Assembly (NCBI RefSeq): GCF_018881975.1
Contig: NZ_JACVPJ010000005.1
Coordinates: forward strand, 62,001-126,000
Source of the DNA: Polynucleobacter sp. JS-Safj-400b-B2
Lineage (GTDB): Bacteria > Pseudomonadota > Gammaproteobacteria > Burkholderiales > Burkholderiaceae
Direction of reading: 5' to 3'
Length of the DNA stretch: 64,000 bases
Positions 1 through 9,520 of this stretch are shown one piece after another. The position numbers and the translations under genes were made by a program. The stretch's first letter is position 1, and every line of letters starts with the position of its first letter. The notes beneath the pieces are model-generated. The model did not search any database, had not been told where the DNA came from, and was given only the letters and a program-made list of their open reading frames with translations.

Positions 1-819
1 AAGCGCGTCATCGTACAAAACGTAGCCCCTACTGGTGCTGCAGTCTTAAATGCGGCTGACCCAATGGTAGTGAAGATGGGGGATAAATGTTCTGGTCGAG
101 TCATTTTCTTTGCCCAGAATCAACATCATCCAGTCATTGCCGCACATCGCGCCAAGAATAAAAAAGTTATTTATTTTGACGGTACTTATATCGTTGCCTC
201 TAAGGGAGCGCGCATCATGTACCGCTTCCCTGTGAGCGAGATTCCATTGACACAAAATGGCGTTCTCGGTTTTCAAATAGAAAATGCCATGGCTGCTATT
301 GGTGCAGCTTGGGCTTTGGGTCTTGATGCAGAAAAGATTGCTCGCGGTCTACATAGCTTTGAAAGTGACGCTAATTCAGTGCCGGGCCGCTTTAATCAGT
401 TTCAACATAAGGGTGCCACTGTCATCGCTGACTATGGGCACAATCCCGATGCGATGCGCGCCCTAGCAAGCGCTATTGAAGCGATGAAGCCAAGCAAGAG
501 TCATGTAGTAGTGAGTGGCGCAGGCGACCGTCGCGATGAAGATATTCGTGACTTGACCCGTATCTTGGGCAATTCTTTTGATAATGTCATTCTCTATCAG
601 GATGCTTGCCAACGTGGCCGTAAAGATGGAGAAGTATTAAAGCTGTTGCAAGAGGGTTTAGTTGGCGCCACCAAAGCAAAGCAAGTCAAAGAAATTCATG
701 GGGAATTCAAGGCAATTGATACTGCCCTAAATGATCTTGCCGCTGGCGATATCTGCCTGATTCTGATTGATCAAGTTGACGAATCACTCGCTTATCTTAA
801 GGAGCAGGTAAGGCCTTAA
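1..819 (+). CDS. cphA: Cyanophycin synthetase, C-terminal part (5' end outside window)
   Basis: The reading frame is open from base 1, so the gene begins upstream of the window. The visible 272 residues match the C-terminal Mur-ligase-like half of cyanophycin synthetase, which makes the Arg-Asp storage polymer by ATP-dependent ligation. Recognisable segments are a central-to-C-terminal Mur domain with an N-A-M-A-A-I-G-A-A-W-A-L-G-L helix, the P-G-R-F-N loop, the V-I-A-D-Y-G-H-N-P-D motif, and the S-G-A-G-D-R-R-D-E-D-I-R motif typical of the CphA third domain. The ATP-grasp domain that adds Asp would lie upstream and is not seen. The frame ends in front of a bidirectional terminator shared with fbp. 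Whether this is CphA1 or CphA2 cannot be decided without the N-terminus. Confidence 0.9.
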   Translation, partial: KRVIVQNVAPTGAAVLNAADPMVVKMGDKCSGRVIFFAQNQHHPVIAAHRAKNKKVIYFDGTYIVASKGARIMYRFPVSEIPLTQNGVLGFQIENAMAAIGAAWALGLDAEKIARGLHSFESDANSVPGRFNQFQHKGATVIADYGHNPDAMRALASAIEAMKPSKSHVVVSGAGDRRDEDIRDLTRILGNSFDNVILYQDACQRGRKDGEVLKLLQEGLVGATKAKQVKEIHGEFKAIDTALNDLAAGDICLILIDQVDESLAYLKEQVRP

Positions 820-835
820 AAGTAACTTTTTGAGC

Positions 836-868
836 AAAAAAACCCAATCAAGCGATTGGGTTTTTTAT
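836..868. terminator. Bidirectional intrinsic terminator between cphA and fbp
   Basis: A 9-bp perfect stem (841-849 with 854-862, loop AAGC) is flanked by an A-run on the left and a T-run on the right, so it can end transcription of the converging cphA and fbp genes. Confidence 0.9.
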
Positions 869-884
869 TTAAGAAGACACTTAC

Positions 885-1883
885 TTATGCATGGTAATTC
901 TGAATACGGTCAATCTCTTCTTTGGATCCCAGCATCACTGAAACACGCTCATGCAAATCGGTTGGCTGCAAATCCATAATGAGATCAGTCCCATTGGTAG
1001 ATGCGCCGCCCGCCTGCTCTACCAAGAAGCTCATAGGGTTAGCCTCATACATCAGGCGTAACTTGCCTGGCTTATGTGGCTCACGTTGATCCCATGGGTA
1101 CATAAATACTCCGCCACGAGATAAAACACGATGCACATCGGCCACCATTGAGGCAATCCAGCGCATATTGAAATCTTTGTCGCGCGTACCACTCGTACCC
1201 GCCAAGCATTCATCCACATAGCGACGCACCGGATCAGCCCAGTGACGCATATTCGACATATTGATTGCAAACTCTTTGGTTGAGTGGGAAATCTTTACCT
1301 CATCCTTGGTGAGTAAAAATTCGCCAGTCACTTTATTCAGGGTAAACATTACTACCCCATCACCCAAGGTTAGAGCCATAGTAGTTTGTGGACCATAGAC
1401 CACATAACCTGCTGCAACTTGATGACGACCGGATAACAAGAAGTCAGCAGTTTGCAAAGGCGCACTTGGATCCTGTTTCTTTAGGACAGAAAAAATTGTT
1501 CCAATAGAGACGTTCACATCAATATTGGAAGAGCCATCAAGTGGATCGAACAATAGCAAGTAATCACCAGTACCCTGAACTGGAACTGGTAACTCCATCT
1601 CTTCAGATGCCAAACCCGCAAGAGACTTGCAGCCCTTAACACCATCAATCAATAAATCATTGGCAATGATGTCGAGCTTTTGCTGAACTTCACCCTGTAC
1701 GTTGCCAGTGCCTGCGGAACCCAATAAGCCAATCAAGGCGCCCTGCGCTACTTCATGACTGAGAGTTGAACAGGTATTAACTACCGCAGTGAGTAATTCT
1801 TGCAAGCCTGCAGGAATGGCAGCACCCGCCGGCTTAGCGGAGGTCAAATATTGCTTGAAATTGATATGAGTACTTGAGGACAA
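885..1883 (-). CDS. fbp: Fructose-1,6-bisphosphatase class I
   Basis: This cytosolic enzyme hydrolyses fructose 1,6-bisphosphate to fructose 6-phosphate in gluconeogenesis. Its 332 residues match the usual class I length. The metal and substrate motif [10 protein letters not shown] lies near residue 114, and the C-terminal substrate region has the [24 protein letters not shown] segment. The start is TTG at 1883, supported by a GGAG Shine-Dalgarno sequence about 7 bases upstream. No in-frame ATG precedes the conserved N-terminal region. It is monocistronic and convergent with cphA. Confidence 0.96.
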   Translation of the reverse strand: MSSSTHINFKQYLTSAKPAGAAIPAGLQELLTAVVNTCSTLSHEVAQGALIGLLGSAGTGNVQGEVQQKLDIIANDLLIDGVKGCKSLAGLASEEMELPVPVQGTGDYLLLFDPLDGSSNIDVNVSIGTIFSVLKKQDPSAPLQTADFLLSGRHQVAAGYVVYGPQTTMALTLGDGVVMFTLNKVTGEFLLTKDEVKISHSTKEFAINMSNMRHWADPVRRYVDECLAGTSGTRDKDFNMRWIASMVADVHRVLSRGGVFMYPWDQREPHKPGKLRLMYEANPMSFLVEQAGGASTNGTDLIMDLQPTDLHERVSVMLGSKEEIDRIQNYHA

Positions 1884-2001
1884 AGGTATTACTCCAAAGC
1901 TATATTGAAATTAAGGTCTATTTTGCCTTGTTCCGAATGCCAAACTGAAAATCTGGTCATTTCTCAAATAAAGAGCTCTTTTGGCAGCCGTCCCTCTTAT
2001 A

Positions 2002-2038
2002 TTGATGTTATTTTAGATGTTATAATGCATCATAATTG
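2002..2038 (+). promoter_or_regulatory. vapBC promoter and probable autoregulatory operator
   Basis: A near-palindrome at 2020-2035 (TTATAATGCATCATAA) contains a consensus -10 hexamer TATAAT (2021-2026). Two GATGTTA direct repeats (2004-2010, 2016-2022) precede it. VapB-type ribbon-helix-helix antitoxins usually bind such repeats over their own promoter. A GAGGAG Shine-Dalgarno sequence follows, just before the vapB ATG. Confidence 0.6.
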
Positions 2039-2051
2039 ATGAGGAGTAATT

Positions 2052-2261
2052 ATGAGAACTACTGTGACGATTGATGATGACCTTTATCAGAGAGGGCTGG
2101 ATCTTGCTGACCCCGGGATGGATAAAGCCGATCTTTTTAGGGAGGCCATTAATGTATTCATACGAGTTCAAGTAGCCAAGAGATTAGCAGCATTAGGCGG
2201 CAAATCCCCTCAGATGAAGGCTATTCCTCGCCGCAAACCAAAGGATGGTCAGCAATCATGA
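2052..2261 (+). CDS. vapB: VapB-type antitoxin (ribbon-helix-helix)
   Basis: A 69-residue protein beginning [11 protein letters not shown], the usual start of the ribbon-helix-helix DNA-binding fold of VapB antitoxins (beta strand, then two helices to about residue 45). The basic C-terminal tail would wrap the toxin. It is expected to neutralise the VapC RNase encoded next and to repress the shared promoter. The stop overlaps the vapC start by 4 bases (ATGA), indicating translational coupling. A strong GAGGAG Shine-Dalgarno sequence lies 5 to 6 bases before the ATG. Confidence 0.85.
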   Translation: MRTTVTIDDDLYQRGLDLADPGMDKADLFREAINVFIRVQVAKRLAALGGKSPQMKAIPRRKPKDGQQS

Positions 2262-2641
2262 CCATGGTTTTAGCTGACACATCAGTTTGGGTGGCTCACT
2301 TTAGAAAGTCAAATGCATCTTTCAAAGCTCTATTACTAAATGACCAAATACTAGGTCACCCCTTAATCCAAATAGAACTAGCCTGCGGAACATCGCCATC
2401 GCCACGCTCTAAAACCTTGGAATACATTAAAAAATTACGGCAAGCGGCTATAGCCACCCCTTATGAAATATTGGAGTTTATTGAAAAACATCAACTCCAA
2501 GAATCTGGATGTGGAGCGATTGATGTTTCACTTCTTACATCGACTCTACTTTCAGAGAATGCCCAGCTTTGGACTTTGGATAAGAGTCTAGAAAAACTTG
2601 CAATTCGATTAGGCATTTCGTATAGCAATGAGCTCCACTAA
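2258..2641 (+). CDS. vapC: VapC-type toxin, PIN-domain ribonuclease
   Basis: A 127-residue single PIN domain. The acidic metal-binding residues expected for the family are visible: Asp in L-A-D-T-S-V-W-V near the N-terminus, Glu in I-E-L-A-C-G around residue 39, Asp in G-A-I-D-V-S-L-L near residue 88, and the late Asp in W-T-L-D-K-S-L. VapC toxins cleave tRNA or rRNA; the target here is unknown. The overlap with the antitoxin gene is the classic TA arrangement. The gene converges on pepN with an 8-base gap. All key residues are present, so it appears functional. Confidence 0.87.
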   Translation: MTMVLADTSVWVAHFRKSNASFKALLLNDQILGHPLIQIELACGTSPSPRSKTLEYIKKLRQAAIATPYEILEFIEKHQLQESGCGAIDVSLLTSTLLSENAQLWTLDKSLEKLAIRLGISYSNELH

Positions 2642-2649
2642 CTTCTTAA

Positions 2650-5256
2650 TTACCCCAAAGCCTTTCCAATCACCTCTCTCACATCTGGAGAGAGTGTTTG
2701 GCAGGCTGAAACACGCTCTAGAGCTGCTTTCATGCGATCTTGATAGGGTTGGGCGAATAGACGCCAGCGATCCAAAGCTCTGGCTAAACGTGCGGCTACC
2801 TGAGGATTGATGGGATCAAGAGCTAATACGCTATCGGCCCAGAACTCATATCCACTGCCATCAGCCTGATGAAAGCTAGCTGGGTTATTGGCGCAGAAAG
2901 CATGAATAACGCTACGCACTCGGTTTGGATTGTTTAACTTAAATGCAGGATGCTCACGAAGCTTCTTCACTTCAGTAAGGGTAGAATCAAGGCCATCAAC
3001 AGGAGGTCGGCTAGATTGCAAGCCAAACCACTTGTCTATTACTAGAGCGTCATTGGCAAATCGACTATAAAAGTCAATTAAGCAATCCTTAGCTTGCTTC
3101 GAGCCATGTACGACCAATGCTGATAAAGCTGCATAGCGGTCCGTCATGTTGTCAGCAATTTGATATTGATTAGCGGCCATTGGTGCCCATACTGCTGGTG
3201 CAGCCTCAAGCAACATACTTAATGCTAAATTTTTGAGGGCGCGCTTACCTGCATCTACCCCATCAGACTTAAATGGACCAGGTGTTTGCATTTGTTGATA
3301 CAAAGCCGCCCATTCGAGCTGTAGTTGCTTGGCCATCTCTCGACGGAATGCTCGTCGTGCATTGAAAATTTGCTGTGGATCAACACTCTTGCATTGCTCA
3401 TACAAGTAGGACTCTGCTGGCAGGGTGAAAGCTAAATCCTTAAAGGCGGGGTCTAAATTGGGATCTAACAAAATATTACGATAGGCTTCAATCAATTGAG
3501 CATCAGGCAGACGATTATTCAGAATCATCTGCATAGCCAATTTCTGACCAGCCTCCCAGCGATTAAATGCATCGTCATCACTTGAGAACAAAGTTAGTAG
3601 ATCAGCCTCAGACTGCTCAAAATCCAAATTGATTGGTGCCGAGAAGTTTCGATTAATTGAGAGAACCGGACGCTCTTCTATATTCTCAAAGGTCCAGATT
3701 TGAGTCTCTTGAGTCAATTCCAATAACTGCTCTACTTGGTCATTCGCTTTTGTCAGCAAACGCATTTTGAGCGGGATATGAAATGGCTTCTTTTCTGGCT
3801 GACCAGGGCTAGGTGCGCAGCTTTGGGTCAGCGTCAGTTGAAACTGTTTTTTTGCTGCATCGTAATGCTCCTGCACCTTCACCCTAGGGGTAGCTGCCTG
3901 GCTATACCAATTCTTAAATTGAGTTAGATCCTTACCATTGGCATCCGCCATAGCCATCAAGAAATCATCGCAGGTAACTGCTTGTCCATCATGGCGCTTG
4001 AAGTACAAATCCATGCCCTTGCGGAAACCTTCTTTACCTAAGAGAGTTTGATACATCCTGACTACCTCAGAGCCCTTCTCGTACACAGTAACCGTATAGA
4101 AGTTATTAATCTCTTGGTACTCATCTGGACGGATTGGATGAGCCATTGGACCCGCATCCTCCGGGAATTGCAGTTGACGCAATAAGCGGACGTCTTCAAT
4201 ACGTTTTACTGCCCTACCCGATTCGCTGTCCATTTGATCAGCAGAGAACTCTTGATCTCTAAATACGGTTAAACCTTCTTTGAGCGAAAGCTGAAACCAA
4301 TCTTGGCAAGTCACACGATTACCAGTCCAGTTATGAAAGTATTCGTGCGCAACAACACTTTCAATATTGGCAAAGTCAGCATCGGTAGCAGTTTCAGGTT
4401 GAGCAAGGACAAACTTGGTATTGAAAATATTCAAACCCTTGTTCTCCATCGCACCCATATTGAAATCACTTACCGCCACAATCATGAAGCGCTCTAAATC
4501 CAACTCCAGCCCAAAACGCTTCTCATCCCAATGAATAGAAGCTATTAAAGAGTCCATTGCATGACGAGTCTTCTTTAGGTCATGCGGCTCAACCCAGATC
4601 TGCAAAAGCTTCTTGGCGCCGCTGCTAGTGGTGATGGTCTCTTCAATACATTCCAACTTACCCGCCACCAAGGCAAACAAATAGGATGGCTTAGGAAATG
4701 GATCTTCCCAAGTGGCGCTATGCCAACCATTTGGAAGCTTTTCTGTACCGAGTAAATTGCCATTAGAAAGCAACACAGGGCATTCAGATTCACGCGCACG
4801 CAATGTCACACGATAGCGCGCCATCACATCAGGACGATCTAAGAAATAGGTAATTTTTCTAAAGCCTTCTGCTTCACACTGAGTGAAGAAATTTCCATTG
4901 GAGACATACAGGCCCATCAAAGTCGTATTTTTCTCAGGAACGCAAACGCAGATAATTTCCACAACAAACTTTTCTTTACCTTCATTAGGCAAAGAATGGA
5001 TCGTGAGCGTTTCAGGAGTAAGTTCAAAATGACGATGGGCTTCACCATTGATGCGCAAACTCACAAACTCGAGCTCATAGCCAACCAAAACTAATGGAGC
5101 TCCTGGCTCAAAACTTTTGCCTGGCAAAACCTCAATACGACTCTTTACAATTGTTCGCGCTGGATCTAAAGCAATATCGAGCTCGACTTGATCGAATGTA
5201 TAAATAGGCGGAAGGTACTCAAGCCGACGGAAGCTCTGTGGAAGATCAGTTTTCAT
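2650..5256 (-). CDS. pepN: Aminopeptidase N (M1 zinc metallopeptidase)
   Basis: A cytosolic zinc exopeptidase that removes N-terminal residues from peptides. The length of 868 residues is close to E. coli PepN. The substrate-anchoring G-A-M-E-N motif lies near residue 268, followed by the zinc site H-E-Y-F-H-N-W with the downstream Glu of the N-x-x-x-x-x-E helix. The C-terminal half is the all-helical PepN-specific domain. No Shine-Dalgarno sequence is visible. Instead a TAAAAT hexamer lies 6 bases before the ATG, so the mRNA may be leaderless. It follows the GDT1-family gene by 45 bases on the same strand. Confidence 0.96.
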   Translation of the reverse strand: MKTDLPQSFRRLEYLPPIYTFDQVELDIALDPARTIVKSRIEVLPGKSFEPGAPLVLVGYELEFVSLRINGEAHRHFELTPETLTIHSLPNEGKEKFVVEIICVCVPEKNTTLMGLYVSNGNFFTQCEAEGFRKITYFLDRPDVMARYRVTLRARESECPVLLSNGNLLGTEKLPNGWHSATWEDPFPKPSYLFALVAGKLECIEETITTSSGAKKLLQIWVEPHDLKKTRHAMDSLIASIHWDEKRFGLELDLERFMIVAVSDFNMGAMENKGLNIFNTKFVLAQPETATDADFANIESVVAHEYFHNWTGNRVTCQDWFQLSLKEGLTVFRDQEFSADQMDSESGRAVKRIEDVRLLRQLQFPEDAGPMAHPIRPDEYQEINNFYTVTVYEKGSEVVRMYQTLLGKEGFRKGMDLYFKRHDGQAVTCDDFLMAMADANGKDLTQFKNWYSQAATPRVKVQEHYDAAKKQFQLTLTQSCAPSPGQPEKKPFHIPLKMRLLTKANDQVEQLLELTQETQIWTFENIEERPVLSINRNFSAPINLDFEQSEADLLTLFSSDDDAFNRWEAGQKLAMQMILNNRLPDAQLIEAYRNILLDPNLDPAFKDLAFTLPAESYLYEQCKSVDPQQIFNARRAFRREMAKQLQLEWAALYQQMQTPGPFKSDGVDAGKRALKNLALSMLLEAAPAVWAPMAANQYQIADNMTDRYAALSALVVHGSKQAKDCLIDFYSRFANDALVIDKWFGLQSSRPPVDGLDSTLTEVKKLREHPAFKLNNPNRVRSVIHAFCANNPASFHQADGSGYEFWADSVLALDPINPQVAARLARALDRWRLFAQPYQDRMKAALERVSACQTLSPDVREVIGKALG

Positions 5257-5301
5257 GAGCCTATTTTAAGTCTAGGCTGAAAGACTGGCTGACCTTCTAA
5301 A

Positions 5302-5877
5302 TCAAGCCCATATCAAGGTGGCTACACCTATGGCAATAAAGGTGACAGCTGCTACCGCGTGAACCCACTTAATGGGCATTCTCTTAGTGAATTTCTGACC
5401 AATCCAGACTGTAGGGGCATTGGCCAACATCATCCCCAATGTGGTGCCTATAGTTACGGAGACAACATCCTCATAACGGGCCCCTAAGGCGATAGTTGCA
5501 ATTTGCGTCTTATCCCCCATCTCTGCCAAAAAGAATAAGCCCACTGTCAGCAGAAATACCTGCAGGGCTTTGTCGGCTACCTTTGATCCAGCGGCATCAT
5601 CAATATGATCGGGCACTAATAGCCACAAACCAATTCCTAAGAAACTCAATCCCAAAATCCAGCGCATGACATCAGGCGAAACCAGGGTAGTAAGCCAATG
5701 CCCCAAGAAGGCAGCGCATGCATGATTTGCAATGGTGGCAATAAAGATGCCTGCAATGATGGCCAATGCTTGCTTGGGGTAACGAGCGGCTAGCATCAAA
5801 GAAAGTAATTGGGTTTTATCTCCCATCTCCGCCAAAGCAACTACTCCAGCAGAGAGGGTTAAGGCTGAAAAATCCAT
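5302..5877 (-). CDS. GDT1/TMEM165 (UPF0016) family Mn2+ or Ca2+ exporter
   Basis: A 191-residue inner-membrane protein with two homologous halves, each carrying the family signature E-M-G-D-K-T-Q: once near residues 17-23 and again near 118-124. About six hydrophobic segments can be counted. Bacterial members of this cation/Ca2+ exchanger family export manganese and protect against Mn toxicity. The 114-base upstream gap contains two small hairpins (5901-5918 and 5928-5944), but I could not recognise the yybP-ykoY manganese riboswitch that precedes some relatives. The precise cation is inferred from the family. Confidence 0.85.
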   Translation of the reverse strand: MDFSALTLSAGVVALAEMGDKTQLLSLMLAARYPKQALAIIAGIFIATIANHACAAFLGHWLTTLVSPDVMRWILGLSFLGIGLWLLVPDHIDDAAGSKVADKALQVFLLTVGLFFLAEMGDKTQIATIALGARYEDVVSVTIGTTLGMMLANAPTVWIGQKFTKRMPIKWVHAVAAVTFIAIGVATLIWA

Positions 5878-5991
5878 ATATTGGGCGAGTCCAGTAATTT
5901 AGAGAAGTTGCAATCTCTTGCGCATAAGGGATAGTTTAAATCCCAACACCCCTCAAAACCCACTAGACCCATCCATTTTGCAAATATATTG

Positions 5992-7109
5992 CTATTCCAC
6001 CAATAACTCCTCTGCAGAAGCAAAGTTGAGCCCTTGCGCTTTCCCAACTGGTTCAGAGGTCAGCACTCCTTTATGGACACTCAAGCCATTACGCAAGTGG
6101 TGATCAATCGATAGCGCCTTCATCACCCCACGGTTTGCTAAGGCCTCTACAAATGGATAAGTGGCGTTGGTTAATGCAAAGGTAGACGTTCTCGCAACCG
6201 CTCCTGGCATATTGGCTACACAGTAATGAATTACGCCATCCACCACATAGGTTGGGTCTGCATGAGTAGTAGGCTTTGAAGTTTCAAAACATCCACCCTG
6301 ATCAATGGCGACATCTACCACTACTGAACCTGGCTTCATTTTTTTAATCATGTCATGCGATACGAGTTTAGGGGCTGCAGCACCGGGAAGAAGCACCGCC
6401 CCAATCACAACATCTGCCTCACATATCTCTTGCTCAATCAGCAAGCTATCCGAATAAAAAGTTCTCACACGATTGCCATAGAACATGTCAATCTGACGTA
6501 AGCGCTCAATGTCGCGATCGAAGATACAAATATCAGCCCCCATCCCTACCGCCATTTGCAGGGCATTACGACCCACCACACCGGCCCCCAAAATAACAAT
6601 CTTTGCTGGCGAAACCCCTGGAACTCCTGCCATCAGAATACCCATACCGCCATTTGTTTTTTCTAAATGTGATGCGGCAGCCTGAATTGACATCCGACCA
6701 GCGACTTCACTCATGGGTGCCAATAGCGGCAAGACACCATTCAGAGCAGTGACAGTTTCATAGGCAATGCAAGTCGCCCCCGATTGCATTAAGGCTTTAG
6801 TCTGCTCAGGATCCGGTGCTAAATGCAGGTAAGTGAACAGAATTTGATCCTCGCGCAGCATCGCACACTCCTGTGCCTGAGGCTCTTTGACCTTCAAATC
6901 ATCTCCGCCTTTTGAAACACTTCTGCTGCACTATTAATTAGGCTAGCACCAGCAAGGCGATACGCCTCATCACTTAAACCAATTTGCTCACCAGCGCCCC
7001 TTTGAATCAGGATGGAGTGCCCTTGCCTACAAAGCCCGCTGACATTGCCCGGCGTTAAGCCTACTCGAAACTCATTATTTTTTACCTCTTGAGGTATGCC
7101 AATAATCAT
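5992..7109 (-). pseudogene. ald: Alanine dehydrogenase gene split by a frameshift
   Basis: Two adjoining frames together encode a full-length NAD-dependent alanine dehydrogenase (about 373 residues). The first (7109 to 6894) begins M-I-I-G-I-P-Q-E-V-K-N-N-E and stops after A-E-M-I. The second (6897 to 5992) resumes with K-V-K-E-P and includes the Rossmann motif G-A-G-V-V-G near residue 105 of that fragment. Intact homologues read A-E-M-V-V-K-V-K-E-P, so one base is missing around 6895-6899 (sequence ATGATTTGAAG). The frames overlap by four bases (TTGA), and an AAGGCGGAG stretch lies just before the TTG, so coupled re-initiation is conceivable. The break falls inside the N-terminal substrate domain. 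Sequencing error, true pseudogene and split expression remain possible. It follows the permease gene by 12 bases. Confidence 0.85.
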
Positions 7110-7121
7110 TGCTATCTCCTA

Positions 7122-8504
7122 TTATTTAAAATCACACTTGATTGCTGTTTTGCGATGTAAACCCACGACATAAAACATCACGAGATACACGCCCAATAAA
7201 CACGGGCCCACTATTAAGGCGATCCGCGCATCCTCATGAAAGCCCATTAACACCACTACCAAACCAATAAATGCCAGAGCAAACCATGAAGAATAGGGCC
7301 ACCAAGGAGCGCGATACCCCAACTGAGCTACTTGGGATTTAGAAAGTAAGCGACGGAATTTGATCTGGGTAATTAAGATAGCAATCCAAACCATCAAACC
7401 AATAAAGGTCACTGCAGCCATGATGTATTGAAAGGCCTTATCAGGCACAAAGTAATTTAGCACTACGCCTGACATACAGACCCCGACCGTAGCCATTACT
7501 GCCCGATGGGGAACCCCATACTTAGAAAGCTTTGAAAAAGATTTTGGGGCATATCCGTTCGATGCCAGGGAGTACAACAAGCGACCACCACTAAAGATGC
7601 CCGCATTGCAAGAAGAGAGGGCTGCAGTGATCACTACAAAGTTAATTAAGCCTGCTGCCTCTCGCAAGCCCAATCGCTCAAACATGACAACAAAGGGACT
7701 TCCTTGCTGCCCTATCTGATTCCAAGGAAAGATTGCCAAGATAACCAGGATCGCACCCATGTAGAAAATCAAAATGCGCCAAGCTAACGAATCAATGGCC
7801 ATCGGAATCGTTTTGTGGGGGTTCTCTGCTTCACCAGCAGAAAGACCAATCATCTCAATACCCACATAAGCAAACAAGACCATCTGCAATGACAGCAACA
7901 TCCCGCTAATGCCATTTGGAAAAAATCCACCGTGCTGCCATAAATTACTCAGGCCAATCGGCTGCCAACCATTGGTAAAGCCAAACAAAATGACTGAGCC
8001 CCCTAGTGCGATCATGGCAACAATGGCTACTACCTTGATCAGGGCAAACCAAAATTCAAACTCACCAAACACCTTTACTGCAATGAGATTGATTAATCCC
8101 ATCATCACAATAGAAGAGAGTGCCCAGATCCATTGCGGTATATCAGGAAACCAAATTCCCATATAAATACCAACGGCAGTAACTTCTGCAATGCCAACTA
8201 CGATCCAGTAGGTCCAATAACCCCATCCCACCATATAGCCCGCCAGCGGACCTACATAGGTGTTGGCATAGGCTGCAAATGAACCTGCTACCGGCTCATG
8301 CACCGCCATCTCACCAAGTGTACGTAAGACAATAAAGGCAACAATACCTGCAAGTAAGTAACCCAAGAGAATGGATGGGCCTGCAATTTGAATGGCGCTT
8401 GCGGATCCCAGAAATAATCCAACGCCTATCGTTGAACCCAAAGCCATCAAACGAATGTGGCGTACTTTGAGGTGGCGCTTTAAGCCAGAGTGTTCAGTCT
8501 GCAA
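7122..8504 (-). CDS. APC-superfamily amino-acid permease
   Basis: A 460-residue, roughly 12-TM inner-membrane transporter of the amino-acid/H+ symporter family (CycA/AroP/ProY/AnsP type). The opening L-K-R-H-L-K-V-R-H-I-R-L-M-A-L-G-S-T-I-G-V-G-L-F segment holds the family G-x-G motif for binding the amino-acid carboxylate. A-G-E-A-E-N-P-H-K-T-I-P is the conserved loop after TM6. The start is TTG at 8504 with a near-perfect AAAGGAGGT Shine-Dalgarno sequence a few bases before it. The adjacent alanine dehydrogenase gene on the same strand suggests uptake of alanine or a related neutral amino acid, which is inference only. Confidence 0.88.
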   Translation of the reverse strand: MQTEHSGLKRHLKVRHIRLMALGSTIGVGLFLGSASAIQIAGPSILLGYLLAGIVAFIVLRTLGEMAVHEPVAGSFAAYANTYVGPLAGYMVGWGYWTYWIVVGIAEVTAVGIYMGIWFPDIPQWIWALSSIVMMGLINLIAVKVFGEFEFWFALIKVVAIVAMIALGGSVILFGFTNGWQPIGLSNLWQHGGFFPNGISGMLLSLQMVLFAYVGIEMIGLSAGEAENPHKTIPMAIDSLAWRILIFYMGAILVILAIFPWNQIGQQGSPFVVMFERLGLREAAGLINFVVITAALSSCNAGIFSGGRLLYSLASNGYAPKSFSKLSKYGVPHRAVMATVGVCMSGVVLNYFVPDKAFQYIMAAVTFIGLMVWIAILITQIKFRRLLSKSQVAQLGYRAPWWPYSSWFALAFIGLVVVLMGFHEDARIALIVGPCLLGVYLVMFYVVGLHRKTAIKCDFK

Positions 8505-8748
8505 GAGAGACCTCCTTTCAATTTGTTATTGGCGATTTACCAACGGAACAAAGTCTAGGGAGGATAGGGAATATGTACTAGAGGGAAAAAATTACTAAAG
8601 TGATTAAATAAATAAATCTACACAGACAAATTTTTAAATGCCTTTGAAATCAACGCAGAGTTTGGAATAAATAATTTCTGACTGCAAAAGAATCAGTAAT
8701 TTCCTACAGGGAATCCCCTTAAGGATTAATAGTGTTTTTAAGAAAAAC

Positions 8749-9498
8749 TTACTGCGTGGAGATGAGATTGAGGATTTCTGCAGCAGCAGCCAGCCCACAG
8801 GCGGCGGTAACCATCACAGTAGAACCATATCCAGAGCAGGCTAGACCCCCGCTGGAAGCTCCAGCCCGCGGCTCATGCGAATAGACTGCACGAATGCCGA
8901 TTTTCTTCTTGAGGTTTCTAGAGAAGCCATGATCCTGCCTTAATCCTTGGCGAACCTTAGCCAACAAGGCATCTTGTTCGGTGCGAGATAAATCATCGCA
9001 GCGCACTGATGTTGGATCTGATTTTCCACCAGCAGCACCACACATCACCAATGAACGATTATTTTTGACTGCCCATACCGATAACGCAATCTTCGTTTGC
9101 ACTGAATCTGTAGCATCTAATACCAGAGCATTTTCAGGAATGAGTTGATCTAAGTTTTCCGGCTCTAAGAATTCATCACAAGACGTCAGCTTGATCTCTG
9201 GATTAATCTGCAGAATGCGTTCCCTCATCGCTTGGACTTTTGCTTTTCCGTACTGCCCTTCTAAGGCATGCACTTGTCGATTGGTATTACTCTCAGCAAT
9301 ATGATCAAAATCAATTAATACAAGATGTCCAATACCAGTTCGAGCCAAAGCTTCAGCCGCCCAGGATCCAACCCCACCTAGACCAGCGACGACAACTGTT
9401 GCGTTCAGAAAACGCTCGCGCAGCTCTGAACCATAGAGACGCGAGACCCCGCCAAAACGTCGATCTTCTAAACTTCCCTCTACCTTGTCTTCTGCCAT
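8749..9498 (-). CDS. tcdA: tRNA threonylcarbamoyladenosine dehydratase (ThiF/E1-like)
   Basis: A 249-residue E1-like adenylating enzyme that cyclises N6-threonylcarbamoyladenosine at tRNA position 37 to ct6A. The ATP-binding Rossmann motif G-L-G-G-V-G-S-W-A-A-E lies near residue 40, with D-F-D-H-I-A-E-S-N-T-N-R-Q shortly after. The latter is the N-x-N-R-Q signature of the TcdA/MoeB/ThiF fold. D-A-T-D-S-V-Q-T-K is also present. The gene is divergent from pdxH with only 22 bases between start codons. A MoeB-like role is less likely because no partner ubiquitin-like protein gene is nearby. Confidence 0.88.
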   Translation of the reverse strand: MAEDKVEGSLEDRRFGGVSRLYGSELRERFLNATVVVAGLGGVGSWAAEALARTGIGHLVLIDFDHIAESNTNRQVHALEGQYGKAKVQAMRERILQINPEIKLTSCDEFLEPENLDQLIPENALVLDATDSVQTKIALSVWAVKNNRSLVMCGAAGGKSDPTSVRCDDLSRTEQDALLAKVRQGLRQDHGFSRNLKKKIGIRAVYSHEPRAGASSGGLACSGYGSTVMVTAACGLAAAAEILNLISTQ

Positions 9499-9520
9499 AG
9501 CTTCTCTTTATACTGAATAA
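9485..9520 (+). promoter_or_regulatory. Candidate leaderless promoter of pdxH
   Basis: TTGTCT (9485-9490), an 18-base spacer and TATACT (9509-9514) lie just before the pdxH ATG at 9521, with only 6 bases between the -10 box and the start codon. No Shine-Dalgarno sequence is visible. Transcription would begin at or next to the ATG. The -35 box sits inside the first codons of the divergent tcdA. Confidence 0.5.

Noticed and set aside
5878..5991. Possible yybP-ykoY manganese riboswitch before the GDT1-family gene
   Set aside because: Two small hairpins exist, but the conserved GGGGAGUAG-type core was not found.
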